From NCBI RefSeq assembly GCF_964019385.1, contig NC_088645.1, positions 45,137,529 to 45,201,528 of the forward strand: DNA of 64,000 nucleotides, in the 5' to 3' direction. Every line of letters starts with the position of its first letter. Positions within the stretch are counted from its first letter, which is position 1. The notes under the pieces were generated by a model. The model searched no databases and was not told the DNA's origin. It saw only the letters and a program-made list of their open reading frames with translations. A program made the translations under genes and the position numbers. This stretch comes from Sycon ciliatum (lineage: Eukaryota; Porifera; Calcarea; Leucosolenida; Sycettidae). Positions 11,009-20,989 of the stretch are shown here, piece after piece.

Positions 11009-12500
11009 ATGGGCGATTCCGAACAATCCTCTGTCCCCAGCAATGAAGGCAGCGATGCTGAGGCCAGTGAGGACGACCAACAGCCCACCGCCGCGTATGG
11101 TTGGGGCAGGGAGCCCAGATACTCTGCTGAGGAGCTGCCATCGCGTGTAACAAATGTGGAGGAAGAAGATGCGTCAGCAGCTGCGTCCGACAGAAGACGA
11201 GTAGCTTGGCCACCAGAATCTCGATTCGTTTGGGACTCCGACTGGTGCGAGCGTGGACAAAAGTGTATAGCCATGCCCAGCCCGCGGGAATGATTTTGCT
11301 GGTAGGATGCTGCCGTCGCTGTCGACAAGACGGCCCAAGGTTTCTTGCGTAGCGGACCTCGCAGATTACGAGATCGTATCCTTGCATTAGGCTGTGCTCA
11401 TCACTGCTCTTCGAGGTTATCTCGACATGCAGAAGCCGCCAATGCCAGTGACAGAAGAGTCTGACATTAGGTAAGCCTCAATTAGTTTGCCTTGACTTGT
11501 CTTGTGAGGATCGCGTATCAGCATGATACACTTATTCTTATTTTTTGGGGGAAATTTATTGTTGTCAGGCGCACTACAGTAGGCGTCGCACAAGAAAGAC
11601 ATTGTACTGGTAGTTATCACAAGTTAGTTTCATGCATGACACAAACAAATTTCTCTTTGCTCCGAGATGTCTTGACTTATCTTGTGAGGATCGATGCGCG
11701 TAATGTTTTGTGTGTAACTAATTATTGTTGTCAGGCATAGCACGAACAACGTTGTTCTGTACTATAGACCGTGCTATCACAAGTTTTCATGCATGACTCA
11801 CATTTGTCTTTGTCATTTTCCCTTGGATTGGTACAAGATCTACAAAGTATGGTAGGTAGTGTTCTGTTGGTGAAGAGAGCACTGCACACAGTTTATGAGC
11901 ACCATGGGTGCATTTGATCACACCCGAACCCATACTTCGTTTCAAGCGATAGACTTTGTCTATAAACTCGTTTTCTAGTATACCATGGCATGCAACGTAC
12001 AAGCGTGGGGTCAAGAAAGCGTACACCAAAATAATGCACAAATTCTGGCAGGAGAGTAAGAAATCTGTACTTTCTGACCAAGACATCTCTGTACTAGTAG
12101 GTAATCGAACGCGTCCTAATCAGTATTCATCCCCCAGATCATTGGAATTCAATTTGAAATCAGCAATTATGGTAAATTCTACATGACCCTCCACACTAAA
12201 TTAGTATGGCACGCGCACTGAAAGTGCAGGTAGGTACCGGTAGGTGCAATACAGCGCATATGTAGAGTAAATGAGTATTTGACTATAATAATTATTACGG
12301 TACAGCAATGTGGTATGTGTACAAGCACTCATCATACACATTCCATATGACATTCTGTGTTTGTGTAGATCTCTACGCTATGCGGCACACAGGCAGTACA
12401 CACTATGTACACGGCAAATTGGGCAAGCACGTTCGTTGTCGTCTTCCAGCCTGCGTTGTGAATACCATCAGGCAAAGATATCCAAATCCTGCACCACCTC
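11009..12500 (+). pseudogene. P2X7-receptor-tail-like cysteine-rich protein gene, decayed
   Basis: An ATG at 11009 opens an acidic N-terminus, then GWGREPRYSAEELP and DSDWCERGQKCIAMPSPRE. This matches the layout G-x-EPY... followed by WC-x-C/G-x-C-x-MPS-x-RE-x-CC known from proteins sharing the cysteine-rich cytoplasmic ballast of P2X7 receptors. A TGA at 11291 falls where the CC pair should be. The frame resumes as VSCVADLADYEIVSL and AVLITALRGYLDMQ (one internal TAG) and ends at a consensus donor (GTAAGC, about 11471). A second exon near 12370-12500 gives YVHGKLGKHVRCRLPACVVN then TIRQRYPNP, with one frameshift before it; this is the family's C-terminal block. Such proteins are frequent in invertebrate genomes. 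Here the gene lies between transposon TIRs. Assignment is from remembered family patterns and needs a profile search. Confidence 0.55.
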
Positions 12501-12586
12501 AGCCTTCTCAGGAGGCTTCCACCTGGAATTTGGCAGGGAAACACGCTTCTCCAAGGCAGGAACATGGAGGTTGCCATTTGCAACCG

Positions 12587-12964
12587 CTACCACCTCACAC
12601 ATGAGCTTGTCAACATACTCATAGCTCTTTCTGTCGTATAATTTTCTATTTGGCCACAGTCTTCTTTATCATGCGGCTTTGAGAACTGGACTTTATACCT
12701 TCCTATCGCGGTCTTTTTGGTTGTGCTGTGGCGACGGTTGACATTGACGTCGTCAAGAGCTGCGAGATGTGCGTGTCCAATCATCCCCAGAATTGAGAAA
12801 CGAATGCGTTTGAGAATGTAGTTTGGCATGACACTGTGATATACCTGCATGGCAAAAAGAATGTGGAGAAAACACACTTGCTTAGACAATATACTGCTGT
12901 ATGAGAAAATGGAAACTTCACCGTACAGGACGACTCTTGTTCTCAATTGCATTGTTCGTTTCAT
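12587..12964 (-). pseudogene. Transposase-like fragment, convergent to the P2X7-tail-like gene
   Basis: The minus-strand frame contains SILGMIGHAHLAALDDVNVN, then STTKKTAIGRYKVQFSK and ENYTTERAMSML. The pattern [LG-x-G-x-A-x-LDHN...QATTK-x-G-x-RYK-x-x-x-SK] is recurrent in large uncharacterised transposase-type proteins of cnidarians, echinoderms and sponges that sit inside TIR elements. The usual catalytic part is not recognised here, and exon limits are unclear. A possible upstream piece is at about 13522-13833 (minus), which contains TSTQTVHICHQLGRKQT. Position between TTAA-flanked inverted repeats supports the transposase reading. Confidence 0.45.
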
Positions 12965-14204
12965 TCCCTGTGTTGCCCATAAGAGACGGGAGCAAAAATG
13001 TTGCAGCAGATGTTTGTTGTCTTCTGGCGTGGAGTGGCGGCGTCATTAGAAGTAGACATAGTCATTTCACTAAGTATACCACTACTACAGCATATGTACT
13101 ATCCTTAGGCTAGCGTGCGTGCGAGTGAGTTTGAGTATGTGGGTGCGTATGTGTGTGTGTTGTTGTGTTTGTGTGTGTGCACGCACACGCACGCGTGCGC
13201 ATGTGGGTGATGGTGTGAGTGCATGTGTATAATATGTGTAGTTCCCACTGTATTCCTTGCACAATAGGTCTTCACTTACTTTTCTTTCGTATACAACCAG
13301 AACCCATTCCTTGTTCGAAATTAGATTTTTTTTGGCCTGGTGATCCCGCAAGCGTGGAACTCGGAGTGTAATATATTTTTGTTTCACTTTACTTGCACTA
13401 TTCCAAGGCTGTCCAGACTTCTAACAACTGCTCTGAGTGATATGGTATTCATGCAACCATGCCTAGAAGTAGGGTAGCTGTTATAAATAGAGACATATCC
13501 ACGCAATCAACTTACACTGGTTCAGTTTGGCAGGATTGGTGAGACAGTTCGTCGTGCATGCTGCCTGCACATCGCAAGCAAACAGTTCTGTAACCTTCGT
13601 ACTTGCTGGGGGTCTGTCTGTTTGCGTCCCAGTTGATGACAGATGTGCACAGTTTGAGTACTGGTATGCGCAAAGTTACTGGGGTAATATCGTTCATCAG
13701 CTAGCTGCAGTCGGAGTTGATGGGGTGATGTACTCTTCTGATCCTGATGGGACGTATCTCGCCCTGCTTTCTCAGTTGCAGCTTGTTGAGTTCGCTTTGC
13801 TGGAGGCTCACGGTTCGGAGGGCACTGGTACACTGATGAGGGCTTTCCTGGACGGCGTACTCGTCAAAACTCAGCTCTCAAGTCCCTCTGGATCATAAAT
13901 GCAGCGAGCAAACATAGCTCGTGCTGCGAAAATAGGCTTGAAATTTTCACGACGCATTGCAACATCTCGGCGCTTTGCCAGGTCTCCATCCTTTGGGAAT
14001 TTGAGAAAACTAACCCCAGGAGGATGATGTGATACTGGCACAATCAACAACACAACAATTTGGCATTGCAGCGGCTCAGGCGACTTGGCAAACTACTTTC
14101 TGAAGTGACTTTCGTCCTGAAGAAAGTGAGATTCAAAATCCAAGTATTTTCGCACATTGCCACAATGACGTCACACATACATTGGTATGGGGCGTGGCTA
14201 AAAT

Positions 14205-14314
14205 TGAAATATCTCAAGAACGCTTTCTCGTAGAGACTTCGGACCAAGACCATTCGACTCAGCGCCCGAAACTCTACAGGCTATCAAATTTTCATTTTTT
14301 CGTGGAGTTCCCCT
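14205..14314 (-). repeat. Right terminal inverted repeat of TTAA transposon
   Basis: Ends CGTGGAGTTCCCCT just before TTAA at 14315-14318; pairs with 10758-10875. Confidence 0.9.
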
Positions 14315-14639
14315 TTAAGAAGCAGAAGTGAGGCTTCCTGCAGCTTCATTCGTAGGAAAAAAGGTTTCAGAGCAGATTCGCTCTCTGGAAAACTCTCTCA
14401 ATCATTTTTTTTTACAATATTTGGGCAAAATTGTCCTCATCAGGTATGCAATGGTGTGCAAGTTTGCAAAGGAGCAGGTATAACTTGCAAATTGTGATGC
14501 TATGATGTGCTACATCGCATCCACCGTGACGTGCCAGAATCTAAAGATAATGATAACTAAAAGAAGTATGATACCAACAACATTTATTCAAAGAAGACAA
14601 TGTGATGATAAATCCCCGAAAAGCTTTCACACAGATACC

Positions 14640-14710
14640 CATGCACACACACACACACGCACACACACACACGAGAACACACACACACACACGAGAACAC
14701 ACACACATGC

Positions 14711-14776
<66 letters not shown>

Positions 14777-14779
14777 CTG

Positions 14780-14813
<34 letters not shown>

Positions 14814-15029
14814 TGCACACACACACACTCCGACAAAATGATAATGCACAGTGCACTGTTGTATGATGTTGTGCAAGTTACACCGGGACACACACACACA
14901 CACGCACGCACACATGCGCACACACACACACGCACACACACGCACACACACTCCGACAAAATGATAATGCACAGTGCACTGGTGTATGATGTTGTGCAAG
15001 TTACACTGGCACACACGCATACACACACG

Positions 15030-15101
<72 letters not shown>

Positions 15102-15125
15102 AACAAAATGATAATGCACAGTTCG
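14640..15125. repeat. Compound CA microsatellite with interspersed 55-bp repeat
   Basis: Long (CA)n and (CACG)n tracts alternate with a unit starting TCCGACAAAATGATAATGCA, seen at about 14829, 14951 and, diverged and shortened, 15099. The long open frames across this stretch are CA-repeat translations and are not genes. Confidence 0.95.
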
Positions 15126-15129
15126 CGGC

Positions 15130-16485
15130 ACCACTTGCATCGCAAATGGTAGATTACATTATTTTGCATACACACTCGCTCAGCTCCAGACTTACAGGTC
15201 AAACCCGGATCTAGTGGACGGCCTCGTCTCCTGCCTTCACTGATGTTGGGCTCTTTGATACATGTGGGTGGAGCCTGCGCAGAGCGATACAGTTGGCGAC
15301 GAAGACTGCCAGAATGTTCGTAAACAACCCTGACCGGTATTTTATACTTACGAATTGCTTTGCTGACATTGTGATGGATCCGATCAGACTTTAACGGAAG
15401 TTTTAAAACACACAGCGTGGATTTCCTCGCCGTTGGTCTTGTAGCTTTTGGGCTGCCTCACGTGCTGCCTAAGATATAATATTCTCGGGGCAATGGTTAG
15501 TGCGTAATTGGCGTTGTATCTTGTTGTCGCTGGGATCTCAAGAATTGTGATTTGGCTACTTGTGTCGCGTCCCCGGCTCAGAGTGACCGGACCCCGAAAT
15601 CACTACGAGCGGCGACTGAATAATATAGACGTGTGGCCTCACGACAAGCCCAACACAACCCATGGGCCAACCAATATAGCTGGCTTGGTCCAAGTTCAAC
15701 GCCACACGATCAACAGACAAAGACTGTTAGTTTTACATTGTGAGTAGTATCAAATCCGAGCTCAAAGTAAACGAAGACAAAGAGCTGAGACCGAGTCTCG
15801 ACTGCTAGACTAGACCAGAGTAGACTAGACTAGACTAAAAACTGAAGTAAAAGAGAGAATGAGAGCTTCTTTTATAGGGTGCTTCAGAGATATATGGCGT
15901 GATCATTGCGAGGTAATTCCAGGAAATAGCAGAACAAGTCAAACCGGAATGTGCGCAGCCAGTCAGCAGAAATGCAGAATATACGTACGGTGATCATTCG
16001 AGAAGAAAGAGAAAGAAAGACATCGAGAGGAGAAAGACCAAATTGGGACGTGGGGAGCCTGCTCACCCAACGTGCCATAGTTCAGCCGCTTCTTATGGTA
16101 AGTTCTGCTGCATTTTTTGGTCTTGCTTGCGTGATACTCTGACGTCTTGCGCGGTGACGGTTTTGGTTCTTGCACACGCCTCCTGTCTTGCACTTAGCTC
16201 TTGTTATACAATGTCATATTAGTCTTGGCTCTTTGCACGAAGCGCCGAGGCATCGTGGAAACCTGTAGAACGTCGTAGTGACGTGGTTTTGCACAAAGCC
16301 TGGAGTCACATTTCCAGGAAGTGAAGCACTTCCAGGAAACGTACAACGCGAGAACCTACCTGACCAGGTTCCGGCCTTGGATCACATGACGTGTCATGCC
16401 AAGAAGGCATGTCACCTACGACTACGTGGGAAAGCGCGTGTCGCTCAACCTACATGCTAAGAACGTGGGACAAGACACTGGCCAA
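15130..16485. other. Interval with possible Ty3/Gypsy leader traces
   Basis: No coding exon is supported. At about 15292 ACAGTTGGCGACGAAGACTG resembles the primer-binding site and leader start common after Gypsy LTRs. At about 15564 TGTCGCGTCCCC resembles an LTR start. Neither is paired with a second copy in the window. Positions 15798-15838 hold a short (TAGAC)n-like repeat. Confidence 0.3.
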
Positions 16486-16499
16486 ACCACGTTGTACTA

Positions 16500-16705
16500 A
16501 AAGGGCGTGACAGCTCAGCACAGAGCTGCTCACTAGGTAGATCCTGCTGTCACAGGACTATCAGGCAGCAGTAGTCACGTTCAGGGACGTGACATTTCCC
16601 CCGCCGTTGAAGTGACAGCTCAGCACAGAGCTGCTCACTATGCAGATCCTGCTGTCACAGGACTATCAGGCAGCAGTTGTCTTATTCTGGGACGTGACAC
16701 TTGCA
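16500..16705 (-). mobile_element. LTR retrotransposon 3'-end fragment with duplicated LTR start
   Basis: Two direct copies (about 16506-16592 and 16611-16699) of a roughly 90-bp block read on the minus strand as TGTCACGTCCC...AGCTGTCAC. Between them, on the minus strand, AACGGCGGGGGAAA directly precedes TGTCACGTCC, exactly as a polypurine tract precedes a 3' LTR. The arrangement looks like a collapsed or rearranged LTR end. No internal coding sequence is attached. Confidence 0.5.
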
Positions 16706-16994
16706 CTGCTATCTTTACATGCTGAGGGGCTACTGACGCACAATCAATCAGCAGCCCACTGTTACAAGGCTTCTGGAAAAGCTTGTAGAACAATTCACCT
16801 GATTGCTGGATAGCGATTGTCACGTTTACGAGAGAGCTTGGAAGCTCAGGGCCCTACGCTATGCTTTTATGCTTTTTTGCCTAGCTCATCGTACATGTTA
16901 TTAGAACTGATGGAAATGTTTTTTCTCCGTTGATTGGCCACATCATTGTATAGGTGGCAATATAGGTAGCTATACTGCTGGCGCTCTTCACGCG

Positions 16995-17819
16995 TCAAAG
17001 AGGACACCATTGCTTGATTTTTTCCTCTACCATAGACCGCACAGTTTCCATGTGCGCAGCTGCAGTAGCATGACGCGAATCATCACGATTAAGCCTCATA
17101 TGCTCATTTCTTGCATTTGTGTCGTCCGACGTTTCCTGGGTCCGACGCTGACTCTGCCGATCACGGGCTTTCTGGACTCGACGGGATGTCTGTCCTGCCG
17201 TTTCCTGTGACCGGCGCTGACTCTGTCGATCACGGGCGTTCTGGAGTCGACGGGATATCTGTCCGGACATTTCCTGTGACCGGCGCTGACTCTGCCGATC
17301 ACGGGCGATCTGGACTTGACGTGATGTCTGTCCTGACGTTTCCTGTGATCGGCGCTGACTCTGCCGATCAAGGGCGTTCTGGAGTCGACGGGATGTCTGT
17401 CTTGACGTTTCCTGTGACCGGCGCTGACTCTGCCGATCACGGGCGTTCTGGAGTCGACGGGATCTCTCTTCCGACGGTTCCTGTGACCGGCGCTGAATCA
17501 CCTGTTCACGCTGATTATGGAGACGACGGGATCTCTCTTCCAAAGTATGTGCTTGCTGACGCCTCCTATCACCTATTCGGCGTCTATTATAATTTAATTT
17601 CCTCCTCGTCTCCCTATTTCTTTCCAAATCTCCGTCTACATCAGGGAGTTGTATACATAATACGATGAGTATTGGTACGGTACGGGACAGATACGGAAGC
17701 CAGCAAATATTGTGGACAGCTGTTATGTACAATCCTGTAGAGTCTTTGTAGTCACAGATACGGGAAAGATATGGGACAGATACGGGATAGCTCCAGGCGT
17801 GACACAAACACGCAAACAA
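16995..17819 (-). CDS. Arg-rich 23-aa repeat ORF (transposon-type N-terminal region?)
   Basis: An open minus-strand frame of 274 codons. Its first ~75 codons run through the R1 repeat and are probably not coding. From about residue 90 it contains six copies of a 23-residue unit (69 bp), such as SRRLQNARDRQSQRRSQET, extremely rich in Arg, Gln and Ser. It ends with MVEEKIKQWCPL. Repeats of this style occur in the N-terminal parts of invertebrate Helitron and other transposon proteins and in unrelated coiled-coil proteins. No helicase, Rep or DDE motif follows in the window. The regular unit length divisible by three and the absence of stops suggest past coding selection or simply a minisatellite; both remain possible. 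Confidence 0.35.
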   Translation of the reverse strand: MFACLCHAWSYPVSVPYLSRICDYKDSTGLYITAVHNICWLPYLSRTVPILIVLCIQLPDVDGDLERNRETRRKLNYNRRRIGDRRRQQAHTLEERSRRLHNQREQVIQRRSQEPSEERSRRLQNARDRQSQRRSQETSRQTSRRLQNALDRQSQRRSQETSGQTSRQVQIARDRQSQRRSQEMSGQISRRLQNARDRQSQRRSQETAGQTSRRVQKARDRQSQRRTQETSDDTNARNEHMRLNRDDSRHATAAAHMETVRSMVEEKIKQWCPL

Positions 17820-18023
17820 ACAAACACCAAATTAAAGCTGTGTGGACCCTGGCTAGCGCCAGACGTTACTGAAGTAACGTCTTCTGCATAGCTACGGGAA
17901 TTAAAGCTGGGTGGACCCTGGCTAGTCGCCCTACATGCATTCCCCCATACACTTCACATTCATACTCATTCTTCCAAGTTGCTTTATGTTATGATCTTGT
18001 GTTTGAAAGTCCTATTTTAATAT

Positions 18024-18172
18024 TGCGGCCAGCTGTATGTGGCCAGCTGTATGTGGCCAGCTGTATGTGGCCAGCTGTATGTGGCCAGCTGTATGTGGCC
18101 AGCTGTATGTGGCCAGCTGTATGTGGCCAGCTGTATGTGGCCAGCTGTATGTGGCCAGCTGTATGTGGCTAG
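18024..18172. repeat. 14-bp tandem array (GGCCAGCTGTATGT)n
   Basis: About 10-11 nearly perfect units. The copy at 3640-3960 has only one or two units, so the array has expanded in this copy. Confidence 0.95.
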
Positions 18173-18247
18173 CTGTGTTTGATGGTATGGTAAGGTACGG
18201 GACAGATACGGGATAGCGCCAGGCGTGACACAAACACACAAACAAAC

Positions 18248-18352
18248 AAGTGATGTAAATCACTTTCCAACTGTTTAACCCACAATCTCACCTTCTCATA
18301 TATTTATCTCTTATTGGCGATGGTGCCATCGTGAGAATAAAGAATTCAAAAA
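18248..18352 (+). mobile_element. Short LINE 3'-tail-like insertion inside R1
   Basis: About 105 bp interrupt the R1 copy and end GCCATCGTGAGAATAAAG then AATTCAAAA. The same 3' signature (hairpin then GTGAGAATAAAG plus an A-rich tail) ends the LINE at 54.7-56.4 kb (about 56405-56445). This is likely a severely 5'-truncated insertion of that or a related LINE. Confidence 0.5.
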
Positions 18353-18429
18353 CACACACCAAATTAAAGCTGTGTGGACCCTGGCTAACGCCAGACGTCA
18401 CTGAATTAACGTCTTCTGCATAGCTACAG

Positions 18430-19032
18430 GAATAAAGTCAATGTAGCCTTTGTCCCAGCTCAGTTCGTAGGTGAATTTGATTCAATCATGCGTCAAGTTG
18501 AACCGCTCTATGAGCTCCATAAGGCGGCGTCTACCATGTGTCCAGAGAACAATGATATCACCTATGGACCGGTTATACATCGGGGTTGGAAATGGCGAAT
18601 CCTGAAGGAGACGCATTTCTACAGAGTGCATGAATAGTGTTGCGAATAGGAAGGGGGGGGGGGGGAGATTATTTCCCATTGCAACGGCCTTAAGTTGATG
18701 ATATATACGTGCTGCCCAAATCGAAAATAGTTATTGCTAAGGACGAATTTTAGTACTTGGTCCGCCAAGTTAAAATTGGCGCTTATGCTTATCTTCGCAC
18801 TTAAGCTTTCGGTGTTCTGCCTGTGCCACATGGCACGGAACCAATGATTCACCATCCTAACATAACCATTGACCAATGCATCCAACGACATGGCAGCACA
18901 AACCATCACAGAAGTTGCGAGCGGTTCGTTTGAGTCCTTTAGACGGAGCTGCCACCGACGAACACTTCCGTCAGCGTAAGAAAATGCTGCAACCTTCACT
19001 CGAGTCCGTAAAATAGGTCGGGATGTTCGCAT
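18430..19032 (-). pseudogene. Penelope-like element reverse transcriptase remnant
   Basis: Two adjoining minus-strand frames (19032-18619 and 18679-18482) plus a short continuation to 18430 give LADQVLKFVLSNNYFRFG, PPFLFATLFMHSVEMRLL, YNRSIGDIIVLWTHGRRRL, then FNLTHD, a stop, and IKFTYELSWDKGYIDFI. This order (L-x-FVL-x-NNYF, AMG...FA-x-LFM-x-x-E, Y-x-DDI-x-x-WTHG, H-x-IKFTYE) is the RT fingers/palm of Penelope-like retroelements. The catalytic YIDDI reads SIGDI here, and a frameshift and stop break the frame, so it is dead. It ends where the R1 repeat begins. Penelope-like elements often carry hammerhead ribozymes, which matters for 28.9-38.5 kb. Confidence 0.7.
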
Positions 19033-20110
19033 TTCAGAGCGATGGAGAATTCAGTTTCTGTCTACTTCCAGCTGTCTGGTGGCAAGGATTGTTTATCGCG
19101 GGGAGGTATAGAAAAGCTGAAAACGCACTTCGGGAACTTGAATTTCAGTGCTGGCACAGTACAGCGCCTAGTGAAGAGTTATCACCAGCAAATCGCTGAC
19201 GAAGAAAATGCGTCTGCCCCATCTTCAAAATTGTGAATATCCCGGAAAAGTCGGCAAACTTCCGAAGCAACAACCGGTTGCGTTCGTTCGGGCTTGCTTG
19301 GTGCAACACATTTCCACTGTCCACCAACTTTGCCAGAGAACATAGTTTCATGAAGGAAGTCCTGCCCGAGTTTTGGAGGTTAATGTACTGTTTTGGGAAT
19401 GGCTCCATAGCCTTTTCTCCACCGTTATCCGCTTGCTCCCTCAAGTCGGATCCTGTATCAGACTAACCAAGAACGGGGCAAGTAGTATTCGCTATTGGTG
19501 AACGAGTATCTATTTTGACCAATCGATCACTCATTTGTGATATCGATCGAGTATCCGATTATTTCGAGTATTTTACTAAAATTCAAAAGAGCTAGATTTG
19601 TGCGTTCTCGACCAATTCGGAAGAAATTATCTGTGAGCATTGAACAAAAGTTGCCAACGTCTTGTACAGAGTGTAAAGTAATGATATTCGCCCATCTTCA
19701 TCTGGAGTAAATAACTATGCGTCTCTGTGTTTGGTCAATTCTAATTCCTAGCCCACAATTATCCAGTCACTCTACTCGCATTCATCCCCAAACTCCTGCC
19801 CAGATTTTTTTCAAAATCAAATGAAATGCTATCGGCAGCGACACTACGCCTGCAGAACAAGGCTTCTGCAAGACCGACCTAAAACCAAAAAAAGTTCCAA
19901 GAATATTATACCTGCGCTGGCACTTCATATCGTTCTATGCTGCAGATGATAGTGGATCACTTTCCAAACTTCGGGTGAACAAATGTGTCTGTTTCGACAG
20001 GTATCCCGATTACTAGTGACGATACTGCCCACATCTACATATGTGAAATATGCATACCGTAGCATTTCCGTATCGACAAATTACATTTGACTTGCAAGTG
20101 CAATGTAATT
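19033..20110. other. Gene-free interval
   Basis: No exon, domain or repeat match inside the window was recognised; about 19500-19570 has ATCGAT-rich short inverted words. Confidence 0.4.
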
Positions 20111-20112
20111 GA

Positions 20113-20985
20113 CTGCCTCTGCCAGCTGTTCGCTCTGCGAAATATTTAGGTCGCCACTTTGATGCGGACATGCGCTGGAACACCATGGTTGACCACGACG
20201 CAAAGGGCGTCGCGTCAAAAGTTGGTGTGCTCAGACGATACGCTACATTCCTGCCTTTTCAATGTCGCATAGCCTATTTTCGTTCTTTCATTTTATCACA
20301 CTTTATGTATGCTGCTTCTGCTTACTTACCATTTCTCACGGCGTATCAAAGTCGACGGTTTAATGGGCTCTTCAAGCGTGCTGTACGCACAGTCTGCAGG
20401 GTACCTCCGGGGACACCCACAAGCAATATTCTTACACTCATGAACATCCAAACATTGACCACATACGCCAACATGCACCTTCTGGTTTTTATCTGGCGTT
20501 GTCTCCATGACTCCTCTAACATCAGTATGTTGTTCGCTAACTTTTTCAGCCGCAGTAATTCCACTCAAACTCGTGGTGGGCACAGCAATTTACTGATTGT
20601 CCCAGCCAGCCCAACTGCATACCTTGCCAAACGTGTTATCTATGCTGGGACCATCTTATGGAACCAGCTCCCCGCTGCGGTCAGGCAAGAAAGAAAACGC
20701 AATCGTTTTAAGTCAATGGCTCTTGCCTTTTTGCTTACCAGATAATTAAGCCTCTTTTAATGCTGTATGCACTGCTCTTTCCGTTATTTTCTTCCTATGT
20801 AAGTCGCAACTCCTGTTTTGAGTTGTTTTTCTTCTCTCTTTTTCTTTCCCTATTAGTTGCTGTTACACTCACTGATCCTTATGCACAGATATACAGCATT
20901 CCCTCACTAGTAGGACCATTGTTATTAGGCTAGGGCCTGTTTTGGACTTCCCACTCTAAATAAAGAATACAAACAAACAAAAACC
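20113..20985 (+). pseudogene. LINE C-terminal ORF fragment with 3' tail
   Basis: An open frame from 20113 to the stop at 20745 encodes the region after the RT of a non-LTR retrotransposon: SAKYLGRHFDADMRWNTMV (the KYLG...W-x-x-H-like landmark after the RT palm), YFRSFILSHFMYAASAYLPF, then AGTILWNQLPAAVRQ and a short basic end. About 200 bp of 3' UTR follow, ending with CTCTAAATAAAG and A-rich CAAACAAACAAAAA at about 20955-20985. The RT core is missing, so this is a 5'-truncated insertion, the usual outcome of target-primed reverse transcription. Confidence 0.8.
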
Positions 20986-20989
20986 ACCT

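Larger units (their letters stand above)
10758..14314. mobile_element. TTAA-flanked DNA transposon with long TIRs (Kolobok- or piggyBac-like)
   Basis: Inverted termini of about 110 bp (10758-10875 and 14205-14314) begin AGGGGAACTCCACG and differ at only a few positions. Further shared words inside (TGACGTCA, CATTGTGGCAA) extend the similarity. TTAA lies at 10754-10757 and 14315-14318, the expected 4-bp target duplication. TTAA duplications with a purine-purine terminus match Kolobok; piggyBac also uses TTAA but usually ends CCC. Inside are a plus-strand P2X7-tail-like gene remnant and a minus-strand transposase-like segment. Stops and frameshifts in the former say this copy is decayed. Superfamily assignment is inference. 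Confidence 0.7.
17690..18435 (+). repeat. Dispersed repeat 'R1', double copy, with nested insertions
   Basis: Two head-to-tail partial copies of the R1 repeat (about 17690-18020 and 18185-18430), inverse to the copy at 3640-3960. Each carries ACGGGACAGATACGGGATAG, GCCAGGCGTGACACAAAC, CTGTGTGGACCCTGGCTA and the hairpin (perfect at about 17862-17882, mutated at about 18393). The first copy ends in an expanded 14-bp array and the second is split by a LINE-tail-like insert. Confidence 0.8.

Noticed and set aside
13826-13850. CTGATGAG near 13830
   Set aside because: No CGAAAC downstream within stem-II range.
14425-14445. Minus-strand CTGATGAG near 14437
   Set aside because: Following sequence (GACAATTTTGCCC) forms no stem II and lacks GAAA.
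14502-15202. Several CA-repeat open frames up to 216 codons
   Set aside because: His/Thr or Val/Cys runs from (CA)n tracts, open on both strands.
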